Position numbers and translations under genes: made by a program
Part shown: positions 24,894-33,767 of the stretch, one piece after another
Position numbering within the stretch: position 1 is the first letter of the stretch
Layout: every line of letters starts with the position of its first letter
NCBI RefSeq assembly: GCF_900090245.1
Contig: NZ_FMDN01000003.1
Coordinates: forward strand, 310,001 to 374,000
Origin: Micromonospora halophytica
GTDB taxonomy: Bacteria > Actinomycetota > Actinomycetes > Mycobacteriales > Micromonosporaceae
Reading direction: 5' to 3'
Length of the DNA stretch: 64,000 bases
The notes under the pieces: generated by a model
Databases searched by the model: none
Told to the model about the DNA's origin: nothing
What the model saw: only the letters and a program-made list of their open reading frames with translations

Positions 24894-26078
24894 ATGCGCA
24901 CTCCCCCCATGCCCCTCACCCGACGTGGACTGCTCACCGGCACCCTCTCCTCGGCCGCCCTGCTCGCCGCGGGCGGTGTGCTCGCCGGCTGCGGCACCAA
25001 GGCTGCGACCCAGACCGAGGAGGGCTGCAAGAGCGACGACCTCTCCGCCACGGAGAAGAAGCTGGCCTTCGCCAACTGGCCCCAGTACATGGACGTGGAC
25101 GAAAAGGACGAGTCGAAGCGGCCCACCCTCGACGCGTTCGTCGCCAGGACCGGCATCCAGGTCACCTACACCGAGGACATCAACGACAACAACGAGTTCT
25201 TCGGCAAGGTGCAGAACCAGCTCGCGAGCTGTCAGAGCACCGACCGGGACATCATCGTCCTCACCGACTGGATGGCCGCCCGGATGATCCGGCTCGGCTG
25301 GATCCAGAAGCTCGACCCGGCGAAGATCCCCAACGTGGCGGCGAACCTGCTGCCGTCGCTGCTCAACCGTTCCTTCGACCCGGAGAACCGGATCTCCATC
25401 CCCTGGCAGTCCGGTCTCGCCGGCCTCGCCTGGAACGGCAACGTCACGAAGGAGGTCCGCACCGTCGACGAGCTGCTCACCCGCCCCGACCTCAAGGGCA
25501 AGGTGACCGCGCTGAGCGAGATGCGCGACACCATGGGCCTGCTGCTCCAGGCAGGCGGACACGACCCGGCGAACTTCACCGCCGCCCAGTTCGACGACGC
25601 GCTCAACAAGCTCAAGAAGGCCGTCGACTCCGGCCAGATCCGCCGGTTCACCGGCAACGACTACGCCCCCGACCTGGCCAAGGGCGACATCGCCGCCTGC
25701 ATCGCCTGGTCCGGTGACGTCATCCAGCTCTCCGGCGAGGACGAGAAGGTCCAGTTCGTCGCGCCCGAGTCGGGCGTGATGCTCTTCAGCGACAACATGA
25801 TGGTGCCGAACAAGGCCACCCACAAGGGCAACGCCGAAGCGCTGATCAACCACTACTACGAGCCCGCCGTCGCGGCGCAGCTCGCCGCGTACGTCAACTA
25901 CATCTGCCCGGTCAAGGGCGCGCAGGCCGAGATGGAGAAGATCGATCCCGAGCTGGCGGCCAACCCGCTGATCTTCCCGGACGAGGCGCTGCTGCGGAAG
26001 TCGAAGGTCTTCATGGCCCTCGACGAGAAGCAGGAGAAGGAGTACGAGTCCAAGTTCCAGCAGGTCATCGGGGCGTGA
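24894..26078 (+). CDS. potD: polyamine ABC transporter substrate-binding lipoprotein
   Basis: 394 residues. Signal with both a twin-arginine pair (LTRRGLLTGTL) and a lipobox LAGC (Cys about residue 33), so a Tat-exported lipoprotein. The mature part reads as a spermidine/putrescine-binding periplasmic fold: LAFANWPQYMDVD, TGIQVTYTEDINDNNEFFGK and WSGDVIQLSGEDEKVQFVAPESG. It captures polyamines outside and delivers them to PotB/PotC. ATG 24894 follows CCTAGGAGTC. First gene of a seven-gene operon in which nearly all stops and starts overlap. Confidence 0.93.
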   Translation: MRTPPMPLTRRGLLTGTLSSAALLAAGGVLAGCGTKAATQTEEGCKSDDLSATEKKLAFANWPQYMDVDEKDESKRPTLDAFVARTGIQVTYTEDINDNNEFFGKVQNQLASCQSTDRDIIVLTDWMAARMIRLGWIQKLDPAKIPNVAANLLPSLLNRSFDPENRISIPWQSGLAGLAWNGNVTKEVRTVDELLTRPDLKGKVTALSEMRDTMGLLLQAGGHDPANFTAAQFDDALNKLKKAVDSGQIRRFTGNDYAPDLAKGDIAACIAWSGDVIQLSGEDEKVQFVAPESGVMLFSDNMMVPNKATHKGNAEALINHYYEPAVAAQLAAYVNYICPVKGAQAEMEKIDPELAANPLIFPDEALLRKSKVFMALDEKQEKEYESKFQQVIGA

Positions 26079-27250
26079 TCGGGATGGGCGCGAAGCTCCG
26101 GGAACGCGATGCACCGGCCGGCGACCTGCGGCTGGCCAACCTCACCAAGCGGTTCGGCATCTTCACCGCCGTCGACGACCTCAGCCTGACCATCCCGCAG
26201 GGCTCGTTCTTCGCCCTGCTCGGCTCGTCCGGCTGCGGCAAGACCACCACCCTGCGGATGATCGCCGGGCTGGAGGAACCGACCAGCGGTCAGGTGCTGC
26301 TCGGCGCCCGGGACGTGACCCGGCTGCGGCCGTACAAGCGGCCGGTGAACACCGTGTTCCAGAGCTACGCGCTCTTCCCGCACCTCGACGTCCACCAGAA
26401 CGTCGCCTTCGGGCTGCGCCGGCGCGGGAAGCGATCGACCGACGACGACGTCATGGGCATGCTCGAACTGGTGCAGCTGCGCGACTACGCCCGCCACTAT
26501 CCCGCCCAGCTCTCCGGCGGTCAGCAGCAGCGGGTCGCCCTGGTCCGCGCCCTGGTCAACCACCCGCAGGTGCTGCTGCTGGACGAGCCGCTCGGCGCGC
26601 TCGACCTGAAGCTGCGCCGGCAGATGCAGATCGAGCTGAAGCGGATCCAGACCGAGGTCGGAATCACCTTCGTGCACGTCACGCACGACCAGGAGGAGGC
26701 CATGACGATGGCCGACACGGTCGCGGTGATGAACGCCGGGCGGATCGAGCAGCTCGGCGCCCCTGCCGAGCTCTACGAGTTCCCGGCCACCGCGTTCGTG
26801 GCGAACTTCCTCGGCCAGTCCAACCTGCTCGCCGCCGAGGCCGCCGGCCCCGCCGGGTCGGACGTGCCGGTCACCGCCCACGGCGCCCGCTTCTCCGTCC
26901 CCGCCGACCGCGCCCGGTCCGACCGGGGCGCGGTCTACCTGGGGGTACGCCCCGAGAAGCTGCACCTGGTCGGCTCCGCCGCCCAGGTTCCCAGCGGACA
27001 CCAGCACGTCGAGGGGGTGGTCACCGACGCCTCCTACGTCGGGGTCAGCACCCAGTACCTGGTCCGGACCGGCTGGGGGAGCGAGATCTCCGCGTTCACG
27101 GCGAACAGCGGCACCGGCGGGCAGCACCCGGTCGGCACCCCGGTGGTGGCGCACTGGGATCCCCGGCACGCCTTCCTGCTGCCCCGCGAGCCCGGCCAGG
27201 ACGACCGGACCACCCCGCTGCTCGACGAGCCGGTCGGAGCGCCGTCGTGA
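26075..27250 (+). CDS. potA: polyamine ABC transporter ATP-binding protein
   Basis: 391 residues. Walker A GSSGCGKTT (50-58), Q-loop FQSYALFPHLDVHQNV, signature LSGGQQQRVALVRA, Walker B LLLDEPLGALD and H-loop FVHVTHDQEE, followed by a C-terminal TOBE domain (YLGVRPEKLHLVG). Energises import through PotB/PotC. GTG 26075 overlaps the potD stop (GTGA); ATG 26084 is an alternative start. Confidence 0.95.
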   Translation: MIGMGAKLRERDAPAGDLRLANLTKRFGIFTAVDDLSLTIPQGSFFALLGSSGCGKTTTLRMIAGLEEPTSGQVLLGARDVTRLRPYKRPVNTVFQSYALFPHLDVHQNVAFGLRRRGKRSTDDDVMGMLELVQLRDYARHYPAQLSGGQQQRVALVRALVNHPQVLLLDEPLGALDLKLRRQMQIELKRIQTEVGITFVHVTHDQEEAMTMADTVAVMNAGRIEQLGAPAELYEFPATAFVANFLGQSNLLAAEAAGPAGSDVPVTAHGARFSVPADRARSDRGAVYLGVRPEKLHLVGSAAQVPSGHQHVEGVVTDASYVGVSTQYLVRTGWGSEISAFTANSGTGGQHPVGTPVVAHWDPRHAFLLPREPGQDDRTTPLLDEPVGAPS

Positions 27251-27290
27251 GCCGGCCGGCCGTCGGCGTCACGCGCTTCCCGGCGGCGCC

Positions 27291-28202
27291 ATGAGCGCGC
27301 TGGCGCACGTACCGACCCCGTCCGGGCCGGCGGCCCCGGCACCGCCGCCCCGCCGGGGGCGGCACCGGCTGCTGCCGTACCTGCTGCTCCTGCCGGGCGC
27401 GGCCTGGCTGTTCGTCTTCTTCGCCGTGCCGCTGCTGCAACTGGCCGCCGCCAGCCTCTACGACCCGAGCGGCTCGCTCTCCACCGGGTACGCGCTGACC
27501 TGGGCGTTCAGCAACTACCCGGACGCGTTGCAGGCGTACTGGCCGCAGTTCGCCCGCTCCTTCGGCTACGCCGGGATCGCGCTGGTGCTGGCGCTGCTGC
27601 TGGGCTACCCGCTGGCGTACGCGATCGCGCAGAAGGCCGGCCGGTGGAAGAACCTGCTGCTGGTCTGCGTCGTCGCCCCGATGTTCACCAGCTTCCTGGT
27701 GCGCACCCTGGCCTGGAAGACCATCCTGTCGGACAACGGCTGGTTCGTCGGGCTGCTGCGCGACGTGCACCTGCTCGCCCCCGACGGCCGGCTGCTGGCC
27801 ACCCCGTTCGCGGTGATCCTCGGCCTGACGTACAACTTCCTGCCCTTCCTGGTGCTGCCGCTGTACGCGAGCCTGGAGCGGCTCGACCACCGGCTGCTGG
27901 AAGCGGCCGGTGACCTGTACGCCAACCCGGTGCAGACGTTCCGCCGGGTCACCCTGCCGTTGTCCATGCCCGGCCTGATCGCCGGCACGCTGCTCTTCTT
28001 CATCCCGGCCACCGGCGACTACATCAACGCGGAACTGCTCGGCACCCCCAACGAGTACATGATCGGCAACGTCATCGACTCGGCGTTCCTGGTCCGGCTG
28101 GACTACCCGCAGGGCGCGGCGCTGTCGTTCCTGCTGATGGCGGCGATCCTCGCGGTGGTCTTCGGCTACCTGCGCCGGGCCGGCACCGAGGAGGTGTTGT
28201 GA
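27291..28202 (+). CDS. potB: polyamine ABC transporter permease, PotB type
   Basis: 303 residues with six predicted membrane segments after a Pro-rich N-terminus. The EAA-type loop interacting with the ATPase is LEAAGDLYANPVQTFRRVTL. Binding-protein-dependent permease of the spermidine/putrescine family. Follows potA after 40 bases and overlaps potC at TGATG. Confidence 0.93.
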   Translation: MSALAHVPTPSGPAAPAPPPRRGRHRLLPYLLLLPGAAWLFVFFAVPLLQLAAASLYDPSGSLSTGYALTWAFSNYPDALQAYWPQFARSFGYAGIALVLALLLGYPLAYAIAQKAGRWKNLLLVCVVAPMFTSFLVRTLAWKTILSDNGWFVGLLRDVHLLAPDGRLLATPFAVILGLTYNFLPFLVLPLYASLERLDHRLLEAAGDLYANPVQTFRRVTLPLSMPGLIAGTLLFFIPATGDYINAELLGTPNEYMIGNVIDSAFLVRLDYPQGAALSFLLMAAILAVVFGYLRRAGTEEVL

Positions 28203-29035
28203 TGACCCGCGTCTGGAGATGGCTGGCCGACCGCTGGGTGATGGGCGTGGCCCTGCTGGTGCTCGGCTACCTCTCGCTGCCGATCATGGTGGTCGCCGGC
28301 CTGTCGTTCAACCGTCCGTCGAGCCGGTTGTCGTACGACTTCGACGAGTTCACCCTGGACAACTGGCGCAACCCCTGCGCCACCTCCGACATGTGCGACG
28401 CGGTGGTGCGCAGCGTGCAGATCGGCTTCATCGCCACCGTCGTCGCCACCGTGGTCGGCACCCTGATGGCGTTCGCCCTGGTCCGGCACCGGTTCCGCGG
28501 CCGCTCCGGGATCAACCTGCTGATCTTCCTGCCGATGGCCACGCCGGAGCTGGTGATGGGGACGTCGCTGCTGGCCCTCTTCGTCTCGGCGGGCGTGCCG
28601 CAGGGCTTCTGGACCGTCGTCATCGCGCACGTCATGTTCTGCGTGTCGTTCGTGGTGGTCACGGTCAAGGCACGGCTGGCCGGGATGGACCGGCGGCTGG
28701 AGGAGGCGGCGATGGACCTCTACGCCAGCGAGTGGCAGACCTTCCGACTGGTCACCCTGCCGCTGGTGCTGCCCGGCATCGTGGCCGCCGCGCTGCTGGC
28801 CTTCTCGCTCAGCTTCGACGACTTCATCATCACGAACTTCAACGCCGGCACCACCGTCACCTTTCCGATGTACGTCTGGGGCGCCGCCCAGCGGGGCATC
28901 CCGCCGCAGGTCAACGTCATCGGCACGGCGATGTTCGTGATCGCGCTGCTGCTGGTCGGCGTGAGTTCGCTGCGGGGGCGGCGGGCCCGACGTGCCCGCA
29001 TCATGTCGGCTGTGCGCCCGAACGGCCCGTCATGA
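28202..29035 (+). CDS. potC: polyamine ABC transporter permease, PotC type
   Basis: 277 residues from ATG 28202 (GTG 28199 possible). Six hydrophobic segments; the cytoplasmic coupling loop is LEEAAMDLYASEWQTFRLVT, and FSLSFDDFIITNFNAGTTVT is typical of PotC. Pairs with PotB to form the channel. Start overlaps the potB stop, and its own stop overlaps the following ATG (ATGA at 29032). Confidence 0.93.
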   Translation: MTRVWRWLADRWVMGVALLVLGYLSLPIMVVAGLSFNRPSSRLSYDFDEFTLDNWRNPCATSDMCDAVVRSVQIGFIATVVATVVGTLMAFALVRHRFRGRSGINLLIFLPMATPELVMGTSLLALFVSAGVPQGFWTVVIAHVMFCVSFVVVTVKARLAGMDRRLEEAAMDLYASEWQTFRLVTLPLVLPGIVAAALLAFSLSFDDFIITNFNAGTTVTFPMYVWGAAQRGIPPQVNVIGTAMFVIALLLVGVSSLRGRRARRARIMSAVRPNGPS

Positions 29036-30453
29036 CGCTCCCGCACACCGGCAGGGCGCTCGCCGACGCGGCGCCCGTGCCCTACTGGCTGGACCGTCCG
29101 GAACGCCCCGACCCGCTGCCGCCGCTGCACGGTACGCACACCGCCGACCTGCTGGTCGTCGGCGGCGGGTACGCCGGACTCTGGACCGCCCTGCTCGCCA
29201 AGTCCGACGCCCCCGACCGGGACGTGCTGCTGGTCGAGGCGGGCACCTGCGGGTGGGCCGCGTCCGGGCGCAACGGCGGATTCTGCGCCGCCTCGCTCAC
29301 CCACGGCCTCGCCAACGGCGTGGACCGCTTCCCGGGCGAGATCGACGAGCTGGAACGACTCGGCCGGGAGAACCTGGACGCGATCGCGGCGACCGTCGAG
29401 GCGTACGGGATCGACTGCGACTTCGAACGCACCGGCGAACTGGCGGTGGCGGTGGCGCCGTACCAGCTCGCCGGGCTGGCCGACGACGCCGAACTGGCCC
29501 GCCGGCACGGCCACGACGTACAGCTGCTCGACCGTGACGAGGTCCGCGCCGAGGTGGACTCGCCCACGTACCTCGGTGGCATGTGGGACCGGGGCCGGGT
29601 GGCCATGCTCGACCCGGCGAAGCTGGCCTGGGGGCTGCGCCGGGCCTGCCTGGAACTCGGCGTCCGCATCGTCGAGCACACCCGGGTCACCGGGCTGCGC
29701 CGCGACTGCGCCGCCCTGCGCGCCGTCACGGCTGGCGGCCCGGACGCCGTCCCCGGCCTGGTCCGGGCCCGGCAGGTCGTGCTCGCCACCAACGCCTTCC
29801 CGCCGCTGCTGCGCCGGCTGCGCGCCCGGATCGTGCCGGTCTACGACTACGCCCTGATGACCGAGCCGCTGAGCCCGGCCCAGCGGGACGCCGTCGGCTG
29901 GCGGAACAGGCAGGGGCTCGCCGACACCGGCAACCAGTTCCACTACTACCGGATCACCGGCGACGGGCGGATCCTCTTCGGCGGCTACGACGCGGTCTAC
30001 CACTACGGCAACCGGGTCGCCCCGGAGCTGGAGCAGCGACCGGCCACCTTCACCGCCCTCGCCGAGCATTTCTTCACCACCTTCCCGCAACTGGCCGACC
30101 TGCGCTTCAGCCACCGCTGGGGCGGGGTCATCGACACCTGCACCCGGTTCTGCCCGTTCTTCGGCACCGCCTACGACGGGCGACTGGCGTACGCGGCCGG
30201 CTTCACCGGCCTCGGCGTCGGCGCCACCCGGTTCGGCGCGCGGGTGATGCTCGACCTGCTGGCCGGCGGGGACACCCCGCTGACCCGGCTCGACCTGGTC
30301 CGCAGCACGCCGCTGCCGTTCCCGCCGGAACCCGTCCGGGCCGCCGGCATCAACCTCACCCGGTGGTCGCTGGCCCGCGCCGACGCGCGCGAGGGCCGGC
30401 GCGACCTGTGGCTCCGTACCCTCGATCGTCTTGGACTGGGGTTTGATTCCTGA
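29032..30453 (+). CDS. second FAD-dependent amine oxidoreductase
   Basis: 473 residues, DAO family. GGGYAGLWTALLAK (FAD Rossmann loop at 44-49), GWAASGRNGGFCAASL, and C-terminal AAGFTGLGVGATRFGARV. Same architecture as the oxidase at 21210-22586 but clearly diverged, so the cluster has two PuuB-like oxidases, possibly for different polyamines or for their glutamylated or acetylated forms. Translationally coupled to potC and to the next gene (TGATG at 30451). No gamma-glutamylpolyamine synthetase is present in the window. Confidence 0.88.
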   Translation: MTLPHTGRALADAAPVPYWLDRPERPDPLPPLHGTHTADLLVVGGGYAGLWTALLAKSDAPDRDVLLVEAGTCGWAASGRNGGFCAASLTHGLANGVDRFPGEIDELERLGRENLDAIAATVEAYGIDCDFERTGELAVAVAPYQLAGLADDAELARRHGHDVQLLDRDEVRAEVDSPTYLGGMWDRGRVAMLDPAKLAWGLRRACLELGVRIVEHTRVTGLRRDCAALRAVTAGGPDAVPGLVRARQVVLATNAFPPLLRRLRARIVPVYDYALMTEPLSPAQRDAVGWRNRQGLADTGNQFHYYRITGDGRILFGGYDAVYHYGNRVAPELEQRPATFTALAEHFFTTFPQLADLRFSHRWGGVIDTCTRFCPFFGTAYDGRLAYAAGFTGLGVGATRFGARVMLDLLAGGDTPLTRLDLVRSTPLPFPPEPVRAAGINLTRWSLARADAREGRRDLWLRTLDRLGLGFDS

Positions 30454-31655
30454 TGCGCATCCTGCTCGTCGGCGCCGGCGGTGTCGGCTCCGCCGCCGTC
30501 GCCATCGCCGCCCGCCGATCCTTCTTCGAGACCATGGTCGTCGCCGATCACGACCTGGACCGCGCCGTGCGGGCCGTCGCCGGCCACGGTGACCGGTTCG
30601 TCGCCGCGACGGTCGACGCCTCCTCGACCGAGGCGGTCACCGCGCTCTGCCGGGAGCACCGGATCACCCACGTGCTCAACGCGGTCGACCCGCGCTTCGT
30701 CATGCCGATCTTCGACGGCGCGTTCGCTGCCGGGGCCGACTACCTGGACATGGCGATGTCGCTGTCCCGGCCACACCCGTCACGCCCCTGGTCCGAGACC
30801 GGCGTGAAGCTCGGCGACGAGCAGTTCGCCGCAGCCGACCGGTGGGAGACGGCCGGGCGGCTGGCGCTGTGCGGCATCGGCATCGAACCCGGTCTGTCCG
30901 ACGTGTTCGCCCGCTACGCCGCCGACGAACTGTTCGACGAGATCGACGAGATCGGGGTACGCGACGGCGCGAACCTCACCGTCGACGGGTACGACTTCGC
31001 GCCGTCCTTCTCCATCTGGACCACCATCGAGGAGTGCCTGAACCCGCCGGTGATCTGGGAGGCCGGCCGGGGCTGGTTCACCACCGAGCCGTTCAGCGAG
31101 CCGGAGGTCTTCCACTTCCCGGAGGGCATCGGCCCGGTCGAGTGCGTCAACGTGGAGCACGAGGAGGTGCTGCTGATCCCGCGCTGGGTCGAGGCGAAGC
31201 GGGTCACCTTCAAGTACGGCCTCGGCGACGAGTTCATCGAGGTGCTCAAGTCCCTGCACAAGGTCGGGCTCGACGCCACCACCCCGGTCACGGTGCGCGG
31301 GGTGCAGGTGTCACCGCGGGACGTGGTCGCCGCCGCGCTGCCCGACCCGGCCACCCTCGGCGACCGGATGCGCGGCAAGACCTGCGCCGGGACCTGGGTA
31401 CGCGGCCGGTCCACGTCCGGCGAACCCCGCGAGGTCTACCTGTACCACGTGGTCGACAACGAGTGGTCGATGCGGGAGTACGGCCACCAGGCCGTGGTCT
31501 GGCAGACCGCGGTGAATCCCGTGGTCGCTCTGGAACTGCTCGCCACCGGCGCGTGGTCCGGCACCGGCGTGCTCGGGCCGGAGGCGCTGCCGCCGAAGCC
31601 GTTCCTGGACCTGCTCACCGGGTACGGCTCGCCGTGGGGGATGGAGGAACGATGA
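30453..31655 (+). CDS. saccharopine dehydrogenase-like oxidoreductase
   Basis: 400 residues. N-terminal Rossmann MRILLVGAGGVGSAAVAIAA (GAGGVG at 7-12), then HVLNAVDPRFVMPIFDGAF and a C-terminal saccharopine-dehydrogenase domain with GIGIEPGLSDVFARYAADEL. Relatives act on secondary amines: saccharopine, carboxynorspermidine or homospermidine. In this operon, coupled to an amine oxidase and agmatinase, a polyamine or aminoaldehyde substrate is more likely than lysine metabolism, but this is inference. Confidence 0.85.
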   Translation: MRILLVGAGGVGSAAVAIAARRSFFETMVVADHDLDRAVRAVAGHGDRFVAATVDASSTEAVTALCREHRITHVLNAVDPRFVMPIFDGAFAAGADYLDMAMSLSRPHPSRPWSETGVKLGDEQFAAADRWETAGRLALCGIGIEPGLSDVFARYAADELFDEIDEIGVRDGANLTVDGYDFAPSFSIWTTIEECLNPPVIWEAGRGWFTTEPFSEPEVFHFPEGIGPVECVNVEHEEVLLIPRWVEAKRVTFKYGLGDEFIEVLKSLHKVGLDATTPVTVRGVQVSPRDVVAAALPDPATLGDRMRGKTCAGTWVRGRSTSGEPREVYLYHVVDNEWSMREYGHQAVVWQTAVNPVVALELLATGAWSGTGVLGPEALPPKPFLDLLTGYGSPWGMEER

Positions 31656-32665
31656 CCCGCTATGGCCCGATGTACGGCCCGGACGTCACCTTCCTCGGCG
31701 TGCCGCCGTGCACCCTGGAGGAGCCCGTCACCTACGTCGACGCCGACGTGGTGATCATCGGCGCGCCCTTCGACGGTGGCACCTCGCACCGGCCGGGCAC
31801 CCGGTTCGGTCCGTCCGCCATCCGGCAGGCCTGCTACCTGCCGCACGACGGCTCCCGCCCGTCCCTGGCGATGCGGGTGGACGGGCTGCGGGACCTGCGC
31901 GTCTACGACGCCGGTGACGTGGAGATGTTCGCCGGCGACATCGAGCGGTCGCTGGCCGCGCTGGAGTCCGCCGTGCACGCGGTCGCGCACGCCGGGGCGA
32001 TCCCGGTGGTGCTCGGTGGCGACCACTCCATCGCCCTGCCCGACGCCACCGGGGTGGCCCGCCACCACGGGCTCGGTCGGGTGTCGCTGGTGCACTTCGA
32101 CGCGCACGCCGACACAGGCGACGTCGAGTTCGGCTCGCTGCACGGGCACGGCCAGCCGATGCGCCGGCTCATCGAGTCCGGTGCGGTACGCGGCGACCGG
32201 TTCCTCCAGATCGGCCTGCGCGGCTACTGGCCCGGCCCTGCCACGTTGGAGTGGATGGCCGCACAACGGATGCGCTCGTACGAGATGACCGAGCTGGTCG
32301 CCCGCGGGCTCGACACCTGCCTGACCGAAGCCTTCGCGATCGCGGTGGACGAGTGCGAGGGCGTCTTCCTCTCCGTCGACGTGGACGTGGTCGACCCCGG
32401 CATGGCCCCCGGCACCGGCACCCCGGAGCCCGGCGGGCTGACCTCTCGGCAGCTCCTCGACGCCGTCCGCCGGGTCTGCTACGAGCTGCCCGTCGTCGGC
32501 CTCGACGTGGTCGAGGTGGCCCCGCCGTACGACCACGCAGACATCACCGCGTACCTCGGCAACCGGGTGGTCCTGGAGGCCCTGTCGGCGATCGCCCGCC
32601 GCCGCCGCGACGCCGCCGGCGGCCCACCCTGGAACCCCCACCAGCCCCTCCTCGACGCCCGCTGA
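31652..32665 (+). CDS. speB: agmatinase / ureohydrolase
   Basis: 337-residue binuclear manganese hydrolase of the arginase fold. All metal ligands are present: H125 in GGDHS, D150, H152 and D154 in FDAHADTG, D243 and D245 in SVDVDVVDP. The C-terminal APGTGTPEPGG loop is the agmatinase/guanidinobutyrase form. Would convert agmatine to putrescine plus urea, or guanidinobutyrate to GABA plus urea. ATG 31652 overlaps the preceding stop (ATGA). Last gene of the pot operon; a composite element follows. Confidence 0.92.
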   Translation: MTRYGPMYGPDVTFLGVPPCTLEEPVTYVDADVVIIGAPFDGGTSHRPGTRFGPSAIRQACYLPHDGSRPSLAMRVDGLRDLRVYDAGDVEMFAGDIERSLAALESAVHAVAHAGAIPVVLGGDHSIALPDATGVARHHGLGRVSLVHFDAHADTGDVEFGSLHGHGQPMRRLIESGAVRGDRFLQIGLRGYWPGPATLEWMAAQRMRSYEMTELVARGLDTCLTEAFAIAVDECEGVFLSVDVDVVDPGMAPGTGTPEPGGLTSRQLLDAVRRVCYELPVVGLDVVEVAPPYDHADITAYLGNRVVLEALSAIARRRRDAAGGPPWNPHQPLLDAR

Positions 32666-32734
32666 CGACCCCCGCGCCCGCCCCGCCCTTCCCCGCGCCC
32701 CGCCCTTCCCCGCGCCCGCCCCGCCCTTCCCCGC

Positions 32735-32801
32735 GATCTTGCAGTTGCGGCCTGGATTTTCGGGACAGAGGCGACATTCCGTAGACCCAAACTGCAAGAT
32801 C
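32735..32801. repeat. palindromic intergenic element, copy B
   Basis: 67-bp core with a perfect 12-bp inverted repeat, GATCTTGCAGTT (32735-32746) and AACTGCAAGATC (32790-32801). C-rich repeats lie on the left (32666-32733) and G-rich sequence on the right (32807-32895). Here the flanking genes are in tandem, not convergent. Confidence 0.85.
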
Positions 32802-32824
32802 AACGAGGGGGACAGGTGGTGGGG

Positions 32825-32852
32825 TTGTCCACAGGGGTGGGGGTTGTCCACA
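32825..32852 (+). promoter_or_regulatory. two perfect DnaA-box-like sites
   Basis: TTGTCCACA, the preferred actinomycete DnaA box, occurs exactly at 32825-32833 and 32844-32852, 19 bp apart in direct orientation inside the G-rich arm of element B. Whether they bind DnaA is unknown. Confidence 0.4.
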
Positions 32853-32904
32853 GGGGCGGGGGCGGGGGGAGCGGTGGGGTGGTGGGGCGGGGGATTCTGC
32901 CGAC

Positions 32905-33750
32905 ATGGCGAACCGGCTATGGCGGACCACTTCTCTGCTCCAGCTGACCACCCGCAGGCGGCTGCGTACCCATGTCGAGAGAGGGCGGATCATCCGGGTG
33001 CGCCGTGGCGTCTACGGAGACCGGTACGCCTCCGACCTCGACGTCGTGCGGGCGGTGCTGATGTGCCTGCCTCCTGAGGCGATGCTGGCCAGGCACAGTG
33101 CCGCCCGGCTCCACGGCTTCGGTGTGCTGCGAGAGGACGCCGTCCACGTCCAGTTGCCGGCCCAGGTGTCGAAGCCGCGGCTTCCGGGCCTGGTGGTGCA
33201 CCATTCGGTACTGCCCGTGCAACCCGTCCTGGTACGTGGGCTGCCCTGCGTCCCGCCGGCTCGGTGCGCGGTGGACCTCGCCCGGACCGTTCGTCGGTTG
33301 GACGCCCTGCCGGTGCTCGACGCGGCCGTCCGCTCCGGTGCCGTGTGTCGCGACGAGTTGATCGAGGAGGCGCTGGCCCATCGAGGGCTGCGAGGCGTAC
33401 GGCAGGCCCGTGACCTGGCCCGGTTGGCGGACGGGCGGGCCGAGTGCCGGCAGGAGAGCCAGCTGCGGTTGGTGCTCGTCGACGGTGGGTTGCCGGCTCC
33501 CGAGCCGCAGATCGAGGTGTGCGACGAGGACGGCATACCGCGCTTTCGGCTCGACCTCGGATACCGGGAGCGGCGGGTCGGCGTCGAATACGACGGCATG
33601 TCCCATCTCGACCGTGACCGGCTGCGGCACGATCGGGACCGTGCCAACTGGCTGGCCGGCAACGGGTGGACCATGCGCCACTTCACCGACCGCGACCTCT
33701 ACCGTCGACCGGCCCACATCGTCGCCACGGTCGCTGCCGCATTGACCTGA
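32905..33750 (+). CDS. AbiEi-like winged helix plus DUF559/Vsr-like nuclease-fold protein
   Basis: 281 residues. The N-terminal 70 residues (TTRRRLRTHVERGRIIRVRR, then GVYGD) form a winged-helix segment as in AbiEi-type antitoxins. The C-terminal 90 residues have the Vsr/DUF559 restriction-endonuclease-like core: ESQLRLVLVDGGLP, IPRFRLDLGYRERRVGVEYDG, then HDRDRANWLAGNGW. D and E-x-D/E-type catalytic positions are visible (RLDLG, GVEYDG). This architecture is common in actinomycetes, often near defence genes, without a proven function. Start ATG 32905. Confidence 0.85.
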   Translation: MANRLWRTTSLLQLTTRRRLRTHVERGRIIRVRRGVYGDRYASDLDVVRAVLMCLPPEAMLARHSAARLHGFGVLREDAVHVQLPAQVSKPRLPGLVVHHSVLPVQPVLVRGLPCVPPARCAVDLARTVRRLDALPVLDAAVRSGAVCRDELIEEALAHRGLRGVRQARDLARLADGRAECRQESQLRLVLVDGGLPAPEPQIEVCDEDGIPRFRLDLGYRERRVGVEYDGMSHLDRDRLRHDRDRANWLAGNGWTMRHFTDRDLYRRPAHIVATVAAALT

Positions 33751-33767
33751 ACCCCGTCTCCCTCTCG

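Noticed and set aside
32825..32852. A replication origin
   Set aside because: Only two DnaA boxes, no dnaA, dnaN or gyrase genes, and the palindromes around it recur elsewhere in the window.
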